The notes below the pieces were generated by a model. That model did no database searches and had not been told where the DNA came from. It was given only the letters and a program-made list of their open reading frames with translations. Positions 35,624-42,920 of a DNA stretch of 64,000 nt are shown piece by piece. Both the position numbers and the translations under genes were made by a program. Source of the stretch: Lucifuga dentata (lineage: Eukaryota > Chordata > Actinopteri > Ophidiiformes > Bythitidae). The DNA lies in NCBI GenBank assembly GCA_014773175.1, contig VXCM01002167.1, positions 124,001 through 188,000 of the forward strand, written 5' to 3'. Within the stretch, counting starts at the first letter, position 1; each line of letters begins with the position of its first letter.

Positions 35624-38612
35624 ACTAAAAACCTTAATTATCTACAGATGAATTCCCTCATGTTAATCCAGTTTTTGTAGTCAGGGGCTTTCACCTCATT
35701 TAAGACGCACCATTCATTAAAATTAAAAAAAAAATTGGATTCAATATGTTTTGAACAAACATACTTCCTGGAGTACATGCTTCATGGATACATATTAATT
35801 ATAATCTGAACTGTAAAGGCAGAAATATCTGTCTGTGGCACCAATATCTCTAGAACCTGTATGAAGTTGATATTCAGCAGGTTTGTTGCTCAGGACCCAA
35901 AAACGTGCAGGTTTCATGTGAAGTTGTTTGGATGAGTGGTTCTCAACTTGAGCTGTGCAGGTAAAAAGTAGTCCACATGGCAAGATACCCTCTGAGCACG
36001 GCAGCATGCTCCACTCCACGGCACTTATGGCAGGCTGCGGTGCACACCATAAAGGCCGGCCCAGTCCAAACATGCACATTTTCAACGGGCACTTAACTTG
36101 TATTATTAATGATCTTTATTTGATTTTACCTGTGACACCCTGTTACATTGGTAATGGGTGCACTGATTAACAAAAGGGAAGCTTCATGAATGAGCTTCAG
36201 TTATCACGACTCTTATTTAGCATGAGGCTGTGTAGTTATCATGTGGTCTTTATATGAATTCTGTCCATAGAATCCAGCCAAACTATCTCTTTTTATTCAG
36301 AACAGGCTTTGATATTTCTTCTGGACTTTTAACTAGAATCCCACAAATCCCACAAGCTTTTCAAGACTTTTCTAATAGCCCAATAAATAAAACTGATTCA
36401 TTGGGATCCGGATTCAAAAATGTAAGAAAGATTGGAGTTATTGATTCTGTGTTTTTATATTTTAATTCAGAGTTTGTTGCTTTCTCTCTGTTTTTATCAA
36501 AATATTTAATGATGCAAGTCCAGCGTCGTCTAATCCACCAACAATCTATCTCAAACATCGACCTCGGCGACTGTGGAAATATTCGCTCTCTTTTCAAGTT
36601 GTTCATTTTTTTTTGTTTTTTTTTTTAAANCGGCGACTGTGGAAATATTCGCTCTCTTTTCAAGTTGTTCATTTTTTTTTGTTTTTTTTTTTAAAGAAAC
36701 TCAGTTTGTGTTGATCACTCTTATGTTTAGCTTTAATTACAGTGCCAGCCCTCTGACGCCTGCTGCCAACATTTACATATGGATCACTCAGGCAATGACA
36801 AAAAAAAAACAAAACATGTAGTGCATGACAAAACAAGTATTCTNATGGATCACTCAGGCAATGACAAAAAAAAAACAAAACATGTAGTGCATGACAAAAC
36901 AAGTATTCTGCAAGTGCTCTTATATCTGCTGGCAGAAGTCCACAAAGCAAAGTTAGCGTCTGACAATACATAATTGTGCTGAAGTGATTTCCATGGCGCG
37001 TTATTCATCTGTAGATGCTGAATTTGAATCAGTAGACCCATTAAATACTTATAAAAATGCTACAGGTAAAATTGGATGTTATCCAACTAATTACTAACAA
37101 CATCTATGCAAATGCGGCTCAGTTCCTCTGCATGCATAACGTATTTATCACCATCAGAGCCATTTGCATTTTGAACGAAGATGTGACACATATCACTGTC
37201 TTATTGACAGCTAGGTCTGGAACTGTTGGTATGAACTGAAATTTACTGTGTTTGTACAGGTGATTTCATCTTAGTCTAGTATTTCTCATTCTGTTGAAGA
37301 ATACTTTTGTTTTGTATGTAAGCGCGGCTTGATGTATGTATGCTCTTGATGTTGCATTAAAGCAAAGCTCAGTTAGCCCTTCAAATCCATTTAACGTTTT
37401 CCTTCAGGTCTTCCTCCTTTGCAAAATGCCTTGTCTAAAAAGGTTACCGTGTGTTTTGTAAAACACATCAGAAAAATTATGTTCAATCATGTTTAATGAT
37501 GACAGCAAGCCCACAAAAGCTGATAATTGCTACCGAGTCAGAGTGCAAGTACAATAAATGGCAGAGCCTTCCTTTGAAGTGAGCATGGCCCCTTTAATGC
37601 AGATGGCAGCATTTCCTCTCCCCATTACCGCGTTCAGACTCTTAGTGCTACAGGATAATGAACTACGTGCTCATCGTGTCAACCCTTGATGGTTGATATT
37701 TGTTAATCCATTGATCTGAAATTTCAACCATCAACAGAAATGGCATCATTGTTGGGGAAACAGGATATTACCAGATATTATGCCACCATAGTCCCATACT
37801 TCAGCATATCATGTCTCATCACTGCATAATATATCTTCATATGAACTGTCTTAGAGTCATGAACCCCCACTCATTAGGCAACACGCACCCGTTTGACTTT
37901 TTTTTTTTTCTGTGATAGCATGACTTGCTGTCTTTACAGACTATTAAAAAAAAATTCTAAATCGTAGACTAATGACCAGCAAGATGCGTGCTTTTCCACT
38001 CAGGTGTTCATATTGATCGTTTATAGAGCCTTCTTAAGATGTTGTGAGTAGAGTCATTGATGGCCTCATCAGACCATACGGAATGAAACTAATCAGATAG
38101 ATAGCTGATCAGCTGATCTGCCAGTTTATTTTGATCCAAGTTTTCATCTGATCTCACACACATTCTTGTGTCACTGAGCCTGCTGCACTCTGCGTCTCTC
38201 TCCCTCACACACACATACACGATCACACACTTCGGAGGGTAATGTGCGCGTTTACCTGTTATCTTAGTGTCAGTCTCTGAAAGTGTGGAGCCCAAAAGCT
38301 GAATTTATGTCTCCTTTGCCGATTTAATGTGTCATTGTCGTTTTAACACCAGATCCGGCAGCATAAAACGTGGCTCTTAAATATGAAGCAGCTCATTACC
38401 ACTTTAATTTTCATTGGCTTCTCCCTGTGACACACCTCACACAACAACAACAACGCTTTTAATGAATTCCGCCCTAAATCTTGTCTCTTTCTTCCTACTG
38501 CCAGATCGAGATCGTTCACAAGAATCAGGCTCCCATGTTGATGGGGCCACCACAAAGCAGGAGCTTCTTCTCCTCATTCATCAGGCGAGCACGCAGCGAG
38601 AGCAAAGACTGA
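8129..38612 (+). CDS. DGKB: Diacylglycerol kinase beta, C-terminal part (gene span, 6 exons in window)
   Basis: Coding join: 8129-8193, 23917-24007, 25610-25805, 32657-32777, 33669-33729, 38505-38612. All five introns have GT-AG ends and the reading frame stays open across every junction, giving 213 residues and a TGA stop. Type I diacylglycerol kinases phosphorylate diacylglycerol to phosphatidic acid at membranes under calcium and lipid control. What is visible is the end of the catalytic region and the accessory kinase subdomain: [18 protein letters not shown], then [56 protein letters not shown] and [16 protein letters not shown]. These match vertebrate DGKB as I recall it, more closely than DGKA or DGKG. 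The EF-hand, C1 and ATP-site exons lie left of the window. ETV1 follows on the same strand, as in other vertebrates, which supports the identity. The last exon supplies a 35-residue tail; a C-terminal tail of that size has been reported to affect membrane targeting of human DGKB isoforms (from memory). Confidence 0.95.
9588..10136. mobile_element. TTAA-flanked T2/Kolobok-like MITE, copy 3
   Basis: Begins TTAAAGGGCCATACCAGTGA and ends TGCATAATCCTTTAA, with the outer TTAA kept at both sides. The terminal 40 bases at each end are imperfect inverted repeats (gcccaatatatgcaacctgc on the left; atattgggctcaagcatgc on the right). Length 549 bp, close to copies 1 and 8. Confidence 0.8.
11570..11861. 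mobile_element. T2/Kolobok-like MITE, copy 4, 5'-truncated
   Basis: The body motifs gtgaatgtatgtctccacca and aagatgggtgtattgcttga are present, and the right end reads tgtggtatggtcctttaa. The left terminal repeat is missing. The middle is interrupted by a long poly-T with an N at 11768, so the interior is not reliably assembled. Confidence 0.7.
11988..12020. repeat. (AG)n microsatellite
   Basis: About 15 uninterrupted AG units. Confidence 0.9.
12357..12387. repeat. (ATAGA)n pentanucleotide repeat
   Basis: About six tandem AATAG/ATAGA units ending at aatagaactt. Confidence 0.9.
12769..12820. repeat. (CA)n microsatellite
   Basis: CA run with a single CG interruption near 12787. The complement strand reads as an apparent Cys/Val reading frame that is not a gene. 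Confidence 0.95.
13130..13350 (+). repeat. Degenerate tRNA-SINE-like repeat
   Basis: It contains two B-box-like motifs (ggttcaattccag near 13149; gggttcaaatccagcttgg near 13250), then cagtttctcacctctgcctg, tctcacagattaaagatatg and caggttacaattacg. This is the order of a widespread fish repeat (gggttcgaatcc ... cacagtccaaagacatgcaggtt), as I recall it. No intact cloverleaf can be drawn, so it is not called a tRNA gene. Confidence 0.55.
13590..13660. repeat. Compound (TTC)n-(GTC)n-(TTA)n trinucleotide tract
   Basis: Tandem TTC units change abruptly to CGT/GTC units near 13612, then back to TTC and into ATT units. Three trinucleotide motifs share one tract, which suggests unit-by-unit mutation and expansion. 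Confidence 0.9.
14750..14802. repeat. (CT)n microsatellite
   Basis: About 25 CT units ending in cccccttc. Confidence 0.95.
15640..16012. mobile_element. Tc1/mariner-like foldback MITE, copy 1
   Basis: The left end reads AGTGCCCTCTATAAATATTG then gcaaccttggtaaataaaag; the right end is its reverse complement, ending taccaagatttatagagggc then act. Pairing continues inward (tcttatcatgaaagaaa against ctttcatgata), so most of the 370 bp can fold back. The CAGTGCCCTC-type terminus is typical of fish Tc1/mariner-derived repeats. There is no transposase frame. A second copy lies at 54676-55164. Confidence 0.75.
17311..17514. repeat. Long inverted repeat (about 50-bp arms, about 97-bp loop)
   Basis: The arm at 17316-17365 (gagctgggaacagggccaca, then ggtgatcgcactctaaatta, then cacacaca) pairs with 17464-17509 (tgtgtgtaatttagaggga, then tctcacctgtggccctgtcc, then ccagctc), with few mismatches. 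The loop is 17366-17462. It is a possible foldback element or a recent local inverted duplication. No clear target duplication is visible. Confidence 0.75.
17525..17600. repeat. (CA)n microsatellite
   Basis: CA run of about 37 units with a few TA interruptions, directly after the inverted repeat at 17311-17514. Confidence 0.95.
18199..18421. mobile_element. hAT-like MITE with 8-bp target-site duplication
   Basis: A 223-bp element with about 50-bp terminal inverted repeats: left CAGTGGTTCCCAATCCTGGT, right ending AGGACCAGGCTTAGGAACCA then ATG. It is flanked by the identical octamer AAATAGAG at 18191-18198 and 18422-18429. An 8-bp duplication with CAGxGGTTCxC termini is characteristic of hAT-family non-autonomous elements. 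No coding capacity. Confidence 0.85.
18452..19174. mobile_element. T2/Kolobok-like MITE, copy 5, carrying a 150-bp insertion
   Basis: It starts TTAAAGGATCATACCACCCA and ends GGTATGGTCCTTTAA. The left terminal repeat is broken after catgtttgag by foreign sequence (18487-18636) and resumes at ttcaattttcacacatgtaa. About 10 bases of the expected sequence (cctaatatat) are missing at the break. The rest of the body matches the other copies. Confidence 0.8.
18487..18636 (-). repeat. 150-bp inverted duplicate of 21113-21262, inserted in a MITE
   Basis: Reverse-complementing this segment gives the sequence at 21113-21262 with no difference that I could find base by base. It has no terminal repeats, no poly-A and no target duplication. 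A short unmatched filler (cacatg) sits at the right junction before the MITE resumes. Confidence 0.9.
21113..21262 (+). repeat. 150-bp segment duplicated (inverted) at 18487-18636
   Basis: This is the likely donor copy, because the sequence around it shows no element boundaries whereas the other copy clearly interrupts a MITE. It begins atgaggtgatttgttgccat and ends gcttgtgtgtctggt. Confidence 0.9.
23917..24007 (+). CDS. DGKB: DGKB exon b
   Basis: 91 bp after the acceptor cttttctttcccag; donor GAG|gtaaat. It completes the split Arg codon and encodes [20 protein letters not shown] then [10 protein letters not shown], part of the accessory kinase subdomain. It ends in phase 0. The acceptor is about 180 bp downstream of an unresolved poly-T with an N at 23735. 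Confidence 0.95.
24008..25609. other. DGKB intron b-c (1.6 kb)
   Basis: Non-coding. It holds unresolved T-runs with an N at 24103, a C/CA tract with an N at 24862, and a truncated MITE at 25103-25507. Confidence 0.85.
25103..25507. mobile_element. T2/Kolobok-like MITE, copy 6, 3'-truncated
   Basis: The left end TTAAAGGACCATACCATAGC and the usual body (tctccttcagggagtatagt; acctgaacatttgattttga) are present. The right terminal repeat is lost after gaaagatta. Its end lies about 100 bp before the DGKB exon at 25610. Confidence 0.75.
25610..25805 (+). CDS. DGKB: DGKB exon c
   Basis: 196 bp; acceptor tttcctttctaacag, donor CAAG|gtagat. It encodes [20 protein letters not shown], then [18 protein letters not shown], then a basic stretch [13 protein letters not shown] and [14 protein letters not shown]. 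The [20 protein letters not shown] core is a signature of the DGK accessory domain. The basic linker differs from the human sequence as I recall it but keeps its charge. It ends with one base of the next Asp codon. Confidence 0.96.
26327..26350. mobile_element. Solo left end of the T2/Kolobok-like MITE
   Basis: TTAAAGGACTATACTGGTGA matches the family terminus, but the following sequence does not continue the element. A second, complete copy starts 92 bp later. Confidence 0.5.
26419..27036. mobile_element. T2/Kolobok-like MITE, copy 7 (long terminal inverted repeats)
   Basis: Left end TTAAAGGACCATATGATCCA, right end GGGTATGGTCCTTTAA. The two outer ~85 bp are near-perfect reverse complements (cattttgcatgtttgagcct and atattcaattttcatacatg on the left, mirrored on the right). 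The body is in the opposite orientation to copy 5. The true length is about 556 bp, because positions 26440-26562 are an N-joint duplication. An A-run with an N at 26841 interrupts the middle. Confidence 0.85.
26440..26562. repeat. 61-bp exact direct duplication around a single N (assembly joint)
   Basis: 26440-26500 and 26502-26562 are identical, with an N at 26501. It sits inside a multi-copy element, the sort of place where an assembler fails to merge overlapping ends. Confidence 0.9.
27965..28512. mobile_element. T2/Kolobok-like MITE, copy 8
   Basis: TTAAAGGGCCATACTGGTGA at the left and CACCAGTATGGTCCTTTAA at the right, 548 bp. It is a full-length copy, collinear with copies 1, 6 and 13 (acttgtagagatttgaaatg; gtgtatttctccgctaggga). 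Confidence 0.85.
28860..28897. repeat. Short hairpin (12-bp perfect stem, 14-nt loop)
   Basis: AGTGTAGATTGA at 28860-28871 pairs perfectly with TCAATCTACACT at 28886-28897. A second imperfect stem follows at about 28911-28937. No function can be assigned. Confidence 0.7.
29420..29452. repeat. (GT)n microsatellite
   Basis: About 16 uninterrupted GT units. Confidence 0.95.
29714..29743. repeat. (CTC)n microsatellite
   Basis: About ten CTC/TCC units, followed 60 bp later by a (CT)n tract with an N at 29820. Confidence 0.95.
30030..30170. repeat. Two-copy interspersed repeat, copy 1
   Basis: It contains cttgttgcagcaccactttt, cacactgagtgaaaacaggc, ggtaccatctctttaag and a C-run before cgaaaaagccagctctgttc. 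The same order recurs at 32935-33110, also just after an A-run. It is probably an old dispersed repeat; class not determined. Confidence 0.65.
30262..30310. repeat. Perfect 19-bp inverted repeat (11-nt loop)
   Basis: TGTTTCACCATTCATCCAA at 30262-30280 and its exact reverse complement at 30292-30310. It resembles the inverted-repeat motif of a common fish dispersed repeat that carries atgaatggtgaaa, so a repeat origin is more likely than a functional RNA. Confidence 0.8.
31172..31317. mobile_element. T2/Kolobok-like MITE, copy 9, truncated
   Basis: Only the right third remains: tatcacctgaacatttgatt then ttgaaagatta, ending CGGGTATGGTCCTTTAA. Confidence 0.7.
32657..32777 (+). CDS. DGKB: DGKB exon d
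   Basis: 121 bp; acceptor cttttttgtttcag, donor ATCAG|gtcagc. It encodes [20 protein letters not shown] then [20 protein letters not shown] and the first two bases of Arg. This is the most conserved part of the DGK accessory domain. Confidence 0.96.
32778..33668. other. DGKB intron d-e (0.9 kb)
   Basis: Non-coding. Contains copy 2 of the two-copy repeat and an N in a C-run at 33054; otherwise nothing recognised. Confidence 0.85.
32935..33110. repeat. Two-copy interspersed repeat, copy 2
   Basis: Matches 30030-30170 in order: ttcttgctgcagcactgttg, cacactgagtaaaaacaggc, aaggtactgtcttttc, C-run, aaaacccgctctgttttgat. Both copies follow an A-run in the same orientation. Confidence 0.65.
33669..33729 (+). 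CDS. DGKB: DGKB exon e
   Basis: 61 bp; acceptor cttgtttgtcactgacag, donor ACT|gtaagt. It completes Arg and encodes [20 protein letters not shown]. The QIDGEPW motif is shared by all type I DGKs. Ends in phase 0. Confidence 0.96.
34530..34840 (+). repeat. Diverged direct duplicate, copy 1 (partner 38090-38405)
   Basis: Shared order with the partner: tgatcag, a CA-rich tract, agtgtcagtc, tctctaaaactgtggagc, tttaggttcctttg, tgacaccaga, ataaagcgtggct, tatatgaagctgatcatta. Roughly 70 percent alike by eye in the 3' half. Confidence 0.6.
34857..35105 (+). repeat. Three-copy unclassified repeat, copy 1
   Basis: It begins tgtctgtctgtggcacacat, then gcactgtatgaagttgaaat, gtgaagttgtttggttgagc, atagcaggtcatgctctggg and cactccactccgc. 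It shares order and wording with 35813-36065 (same strand) and 40600-40912 (opposite strand). Confidence 0.75.
35263..35282. repeat. Perfect 20-bp palindrome
   Basis: TCGAAGCTGGCCAGCTTCGA equals its own reverse complement. Isolated, with no adjacent element recognised. Confidence 0.9.
35388..35461. repeat. (CT)n microsatellite with N
   Basis: CT run of more than 30 units with an N at 35407, so the true length is unknown. Confidence 0.95.
35571..35621. repeat. (TTA)n microsatellite
   Basis: About 16 TTA/ATT units. Confidence 0.95.
35813..36065 (+). repeat. Three-copy unclassified repeat, copy 2
   Basis: Starts aggcagaaatatctgtctgt, then ggcaccaatatctctagaac, gatattcagcaggtttgttg, tcaggacccaa, gtgaagttgtttggatgagt and gcactccacgg-type wording. 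It is closest to copy 3. Confidence 0.75.
36565..36695. repeat. 65-bp exact direct duplication around a single N (assembly joint)
   Basis: 36565-36629 and 36631-36695 are identical, N at 36630. Each copy ends in T-runs interrupted by one G. Confidence 0.9.
36779..36909. repeat. 65-bp exact direct duplication around a single N (assembly joint)
   Basis: 36779-36843 and 36845-36909 are identical, N at 36844. It is the second such joint within 220 bp. Confidence 0.9.
38090..38405 (+). repeat. Diverged direct duplicate, copy 2 (partner 34530-34840)
   Basis: Contains agtgtcagtctctgaaagtg, tggagcccaaaagctgaatt, tctcctttgc, taacaccaga, cataaaacgtggctc and atatgaagcagctcatta, in the same order as the partner. 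It ends 100 bp before the last DGKB exon. Confidence 0.6.
38505..38612 (+). CDS. DGKB: DGKB terminal coding exon
   Basis: 108 bp including the TGA at 38610-38612; acceptor ctttcttcctactgccag. It encodes [20 protein letters not shown] then [15 protein letters not shown], 35 residues. The [11 protein letters not shown] core matches vertebrate DGKB as I recall it. The last residues are basic and Ser-rich and differ from the human tail I remember (KRTRNRSKE-like), though of the same character. Confidence 0.95.
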   Translation: MEIVHKNQAPMLMGPPQSRSFFSSFIRRARSESKD

Positions 38613-40095
38613 AGGGGTCACGATCCAGAACAAATGAGCCCTCATAAGCACCTTCAGAACAAAGATCAGAGGTTAAACATCACTCAGCCTATTGGTGAAG
38701 GGTCTTTGATGTCAGTTTGACGCCCAGCGTACAGTAGCAAGCTGTAGGTACATCATGTGTTTCCTCCGATGTGGGAAAGCTCATGAAAACCAGGAGGAGG
38801 TATGAGTAGGACTGAAGCCGTATGCAGCTTAGCTTAGCCCCAATATTGAAGGCATGTCTGCAAAAGCCAATTCTAAAAATGACAAATTTTCTATAAGTAC
38901 TGTATGTTGTTGGGTTTTTTTTGTTTTGTTTTTTTGCTGTTGTGATCTGTGCAATATGGAGCAAGTCCACAACTGAATGTGTTTTTGTGATAAGATATAT
39001 TTATTTATTTATTAGTATTTTGCTGCTGTTGATGTTTTATAGCCCTTTTTTTTTTTTTTTTTTTTTTTGCATTGCACATCCCGAAGCATGACAGACAGTG
39101 AAAGATGCTGATGTATCTGCAGCTGAGTGTTCAGTACGAAGTTAAGTTTATTAGCTCAGCATTTCTTTGGCACTTTACTCATGGATTAATCATTTTTTGC
39201 TTTCTTTGAATGGATATCACAAACCATTCTTATTGCATTTTACTCCTACTCCGTCAGTTGAAAGATTAAGGGATATTGTTTGATTGTTCATAAAAACTGC
39301 ATGACACTCTTTGTTCTACGTTGCACGAGAGATTTCTAGACTGTTCTACCAGTTGTGTTCAGTCTTTCTGTTGCATGGGTGGCCAAGATTTTGACACTTG
39401 TGAAAATTGATCATTTGGAAATCTTCTGATTGTAATACGTCTATAGTGTTGCTTTATTTTGGTTTGATCATATCATACTTTATTTATGAGATGGATGTAT
39501 TTTTTAATGGATCCTGTGTTTTTCTTAACAGATACTCAGGCTCAAGCACCAGAAAAGAGCAAGCAACTGATTTCATAGTGTTGTTTGTGAAAACTTTATA
39601 TGCATTTAAAGTGACTTTCCAAATACAAGTATCACACAGTGAAATTACACATCCCGGACAGCAATGAATTAATATTGTTCAATATTTTACCTGCAGAGTG
39701 CATTTCTGCAATTCACAACAGATTTTTTTGTGTTTGTTAAAGCCATACCAGCATGACACAAAAATTGCTACACACATACACACATCAGATAAATGTTTGT
39801 TAGCAACGAAAGTGCTTTCCTGCATGTTTTCTGAGAATAATTTTGGGATTGACTGTTTCAGTCTTTAAGGTGCCATAATCTGCCTGTGGAAACTGAGGTC
39901 TGTCGAGTCTCCACATCTTCGCTTTGTAAGTGCAGCGTTTGTACAGTGAGGTTGTATTTTTGTACACAGTATTATTATTTTTTTGCTTAATGCTTCACTT
40001 CTACGGTAATATACTAATGTGTTGTTCTGCCTAAAAATAAGCCTGCTAAATTTGAGAAAAGTGACCATGGAAACAATAAAAAAAAAAAAAGGTTT
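38613..40095 (+). other. DGKB: Probable DGKB 3' UTR
   Basis: About 1.5 kb of AT-rich sequence after the stop, with T-runs (38920-38937, 39047-39068). The first AATAAA after the stop that I could see is at 40075-40080, so the UTR probably ends soon after. That AATAAA runs straight into a genomic A-run, so cDNA evidence could be confused by internal priming. Confidence 0.5.
40075..40080 (+). terminator. Candidate polyadenylation signal AATAAA for DGKB
   Basis: Canonical hexamer 1.46 kb downstream of the DGKB stop; a T/G-rich stretch follows at 40092-40150, as expected for a downstream element. Confidence 0.5.
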
Positions 40096-40242
40096 TGTTG
40101 TTTGACACAGTATTATGTGTTTTTTTTTTTTTTTTGTTGTTGTTTTTTTTACATTGACACTTGACCCCTGCACATATGTAATGTTTGGTGTCACTTACAG
40201 TAGGCTGCAGATTTCATCATCGCACCGGTGTTTGCAGACACT

Positions 40243-40995
40243 GTAGAGACTTTAACATGCTTGATTTAAGTTATCGATCACAATGAACAAACACAATGTC
40301 TATTAAATTTTTGTCAAAGTACTTTATTTAACTGGTCCAACTGCATGAAAGAAAAATGTATGCCTCCATCAGAGGTATAGTCCCACAAGAAAACTGCTTT
40401 TACCGAGAAATTAAAATGACCATGCCTTCTACATGCGAACATGCATGTTACCAGATGAAACATTTAAGGTGGGTGTATCACCTGAACATTTAATTTTGAA
40501 AGATTAGGGAATTTGGCAAAATAACACAAAACTGAAAAAAATAGTTTTATACTTTGGAAAATGAATGCAGTGCCTAACATGCCTGTTCGGAACGGGCTGG
40601 ATTTTGTCTTATACATAAAGTTATGCCAGGCTGCAGTCTGCCATAACTTTTTTCTGCATGTCCTCGTGAGCTAGTTTTGTTTGCAGTGCCCATGGAGCGT
40701 ATCCTGCCAGCCACGCCCAGAGCATATCCTGCTGTGCGGACTACTTTTTAGCAGCACAGCTCAATTTGAGAACTGCTCATCCAAACAACTTCAAAGTGAC
40801 ATTGGATATCCTTGGGTCCTGAGCAATAAACCTGCCAAATATCAACTTCATACAGTGCCGGGTTCTAGAGATAATGGTGCCACAGACGGACAGAGATTTC
40901 TGCTTTTATTGTTAGATGGTTGGCAATAATGCCACATGTATATGGGTAGTATTTATTGGGCTCAACCATGTAAAACTACAGTTGTGATTCTTTAA
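40243..40995. mobile_element. T2/Kolobok-like MITE, copy 10, interrupted
   Basis: The body resembles copies 1, 8 and 13 (aatgtatgcctccatcagag; aaggtgggtgtatcacctga) up to about 40565. It is then broken by foreign sequence and resumes near 40912 (gttagatggttggcaataat), ending TTGTGATTCTTTAA. The left terminus is lost. Confidence 0.75.
40600..40912 (-). repeat. Three-copy unclassified repeat, copy 3, nested in a MITE
   Basis: Its reverse complement reads agcagaaatctctgtccgtc, tgtggcaccattatctctag, atgaagttgatatttggcag, tcaggacccaa and tgaagttgtttggatgagca, matching 35813-36065 and 34857-35105. Because it interrupts MITE copy 10, it moved after that MITE inserted. Confidence 0.75.
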
Positions 40996-41623
40996 ATATC
41001 ATGAATGAGATGGTCATGAAAAGTTTAGATAAAGAAAATGATGTCATTTGCAATTATATTTACAGCAAAGTTCAGTTTCCTGTTAGGTTTACCAGTTGTG
41101 CTGGGTCTCTCAGACCACCCACTCAGGTTTAACTCAGCTGATTATTTCTGCCTCCAGAGCAGCTCAACTCCTTACAAGAAACGATTGTGAAACTAAAGCT
41201 CCTGTCTGCATTCTGTTAAATTTAACAAATCACAGGCCAACAGCAGAGGCATTTGGCCATACATTCATGGTGTGAGTGAGTAATCGATTGTAAAACTGGA
41301 AAGCAGCGCTGAACCAGTGATAGATTTGCATATTCCTCCCTTATTTATTAAAACAACAGCTGCGCTGTGTTTGGAAGCTGTCCTCAGTTGCCCAGTGACC
41401 TATGCTTTACTTCCGAGTTAGAGCTTTCTGCAGGTCTCAGCCATGTTCAACAATATATCCCTTACAGCAAAAAGGAAGAGCTGGCACTTCAGCAAATCCC
41501 TCTGGAGGCTCTTCAAAACACTGTTGCCATGGACACAAACGTACCCGGGTGAGCTGCTCCTGGGCAAGTGTGTGTACACATTGGGCGAGAAAGAGAGGGA
41601 GCAGGGTGAAGACATCAGGCTCT

Positions 41624-41669
41624 GTGTGTGTGNGTGCGTGCGTGCGTGCGTGCGTGCGTGTGTGCGTGC

Positions 41670-41702
<33 letters not shown>
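41624..41702. repeat. Compound (GT)n-(GTGC)n-(GA)n tract with N
   Basis: GT units with an N at 41633, then GTGC units, then about 15 GA units. Confidence 0.9.
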
Positions 41703-41703
<1 letters not shown>

Positions 41704-41731
41704 GATGGGGTTTGTGTGCATATGTCTCAGG

Positions 41732-42309
41732 TTAAAGGACCATACCGGGGATTGTGCATGTTTGAGTCTGATACATACAACCTGCATATACATTACAACC
41801 AATTTCCAAAACATAAAACTGTATAGATTCCCTGTTATTTTTCTCAAATCCCCTAATCTTTAAAAATCAAATGTTCAGGTGATGCATCCACCTTAAAATT
41901 AAATGTTTCGCCTTCTAACACTTATGCATGATACTAGAAGGCACGACTATTTTAATTTCTTGGTAAAAGCCATCTTCTCCTGGGACTATATTTCCTGGTG
42001 AAGAAATACATCATCTTCTGTGCAACTCTGTATTGGATCAGGTTAAATAAAGTTACTTTGAAAAAAAAAAAAAGGAAAGCAAGAAAAAAAAAACTTAATA
42101 GATATATTATTGGCTGTGACAGATTATGTATCTCAAGCATGTTTCAAGTCTCCACAAGTTTATTTTTATAGTACTGGAATGAAGAAACCAATGACAGTCT
42201 GGAAGGTAGGAAAAACATTTCTAATATTTAGAAGTTGCTGGAAAATGGTTGTCAATATGTAGATTGTATTGGGGTCAAACATGCACGACCGCCGGTATGA
42301 TCTTGTAAT
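41732..42309. mobile_element. T2/Kolobok-like MITE, copy 11
   Basis: Left end TTAAAGGACCATACCGGGGA; right end CCGGTATGATCTTGTAATT, a decayed form of GGTATGGTCCTTTAA. The body is in the same orientation as copy 3. Its right edge is about 150 bp upstream of the CpG-rich ETV1 promoter block. Confidence 0.8.
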
Positions 42310-42449
42310 TCAAATGCAGGATAAATTAGGCTAGAAGCCATTTTTTTTTACATTAAAAAAAAATACACCAAAGTTCAAAGTGCAAACTCGGCTCGCTACA
42401 CACACGTATGGACTCCTCACGTGCTCGCACCGTGCGTGATTGACTGCCA

Positions 42450-42840
42450 GCAATCTGATCCGGTGAAAGACATTGACAGCCAATAGGAAGCGGAGCGGCT
42501 TGTTTCCATGGGGAGGCCCCGGAGGCGATGCCAAGCCGCTAGAAAACAACCCAGCAGCGGGGAGAGCGCAGGCAGCAGCCCGGACTGTGGAAATCTTGCA
42601 TCCGCTCCGTGACACTCCGCAGACCCACGCACACGGTACGCGCGTGACGGTGCGGGGCTCGCTAGGTAGGTGCGTGTTAGTTTCATACTTCTTGCGTTTG
42701 ATAAGTTTGCATTTGAAGACATTTTTTTTTTTTTCTTCCTGCGCGCTTCGTCTCGGCGCGCTGCTCGTTTTACGCAGGAAAATGTGCAGATTATCATCAA
42801 AAGTTCGCACCATCTGTGTCTGTCGCCGATGTTAAAGTAG
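42450..42840 (+). promoter_or_regulatory. ETV1: CpG-rich putative ETV1 promoter and 5' non-coding exon
   Basis: The base composition changes sharply to GC- and CpG-rich sequence, unlike anything else upstream in the window. A CCAAT box lies at 42480-42484, immediately followed by an ETS-type core GGAAG (42486-42490). A good splice donor, GCTAG|gtaggt, occurs at 42665/42666, so a non-coding first exon ending at 42665 and splicing to 43023 is plausible. The transcription start cannot be fixed from sequence alone. Open frames on both strands here are what GC-rich sequence produces by chance. Confidence 0.6.
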
Positions 42841-42920
42841 CTGGAAGCGGTTCCAGAGCTGCGCTTCGAGGAATTAAACTCTCATTTTGACTCTGAGAGC
42901 GATGAAAACCCGTCATTCAT

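Larger units (their letters stand above)
33730..38504. other. DGKB last intron (4.8 kb)
   Basis: Non-coding. It holds a diverged duplicated segment (34530-34840 and 38090-38405), two copies of a three-copy repeat (34857-35105, 35813-36065), a (CT)n tract with an N at 35407, (TTA)n at 35571-35621, a 20-bp palindrome (35263-35282) and two N-joint duplications (36565-36695, 36779-36909). The AT-rich open frame at 36254-36628 overlaps one of the N joints and is not considered a gene. Confidence 0.85.
40096..42450. other. DGKB-ETV1 intergenic region
   Basis: No gene recognised. It is largely occupied by MITE copies 10 and 11, a nested copy of the three-copy repeat, and compound (GT)n/(GTGC)n/(GA)n simple repeats near 41624-41702 with an N at 41633. 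The non-repetitive part (about 41000-41620) shows no recognisable feature. Confidence 0.8.

Noticed and set aside
36254..36628. 124-codon open frame
   Set aside because: AT-rich, ends in an N-joint duplication with T-runs, and resembles no known family.
42331..42835. Long frames on both strands in the CpG block
   Set aside because: GC-rich sequence has few stops; both strands are open and neither resembles a protein. It is better explained as promoter and 5' UTR.
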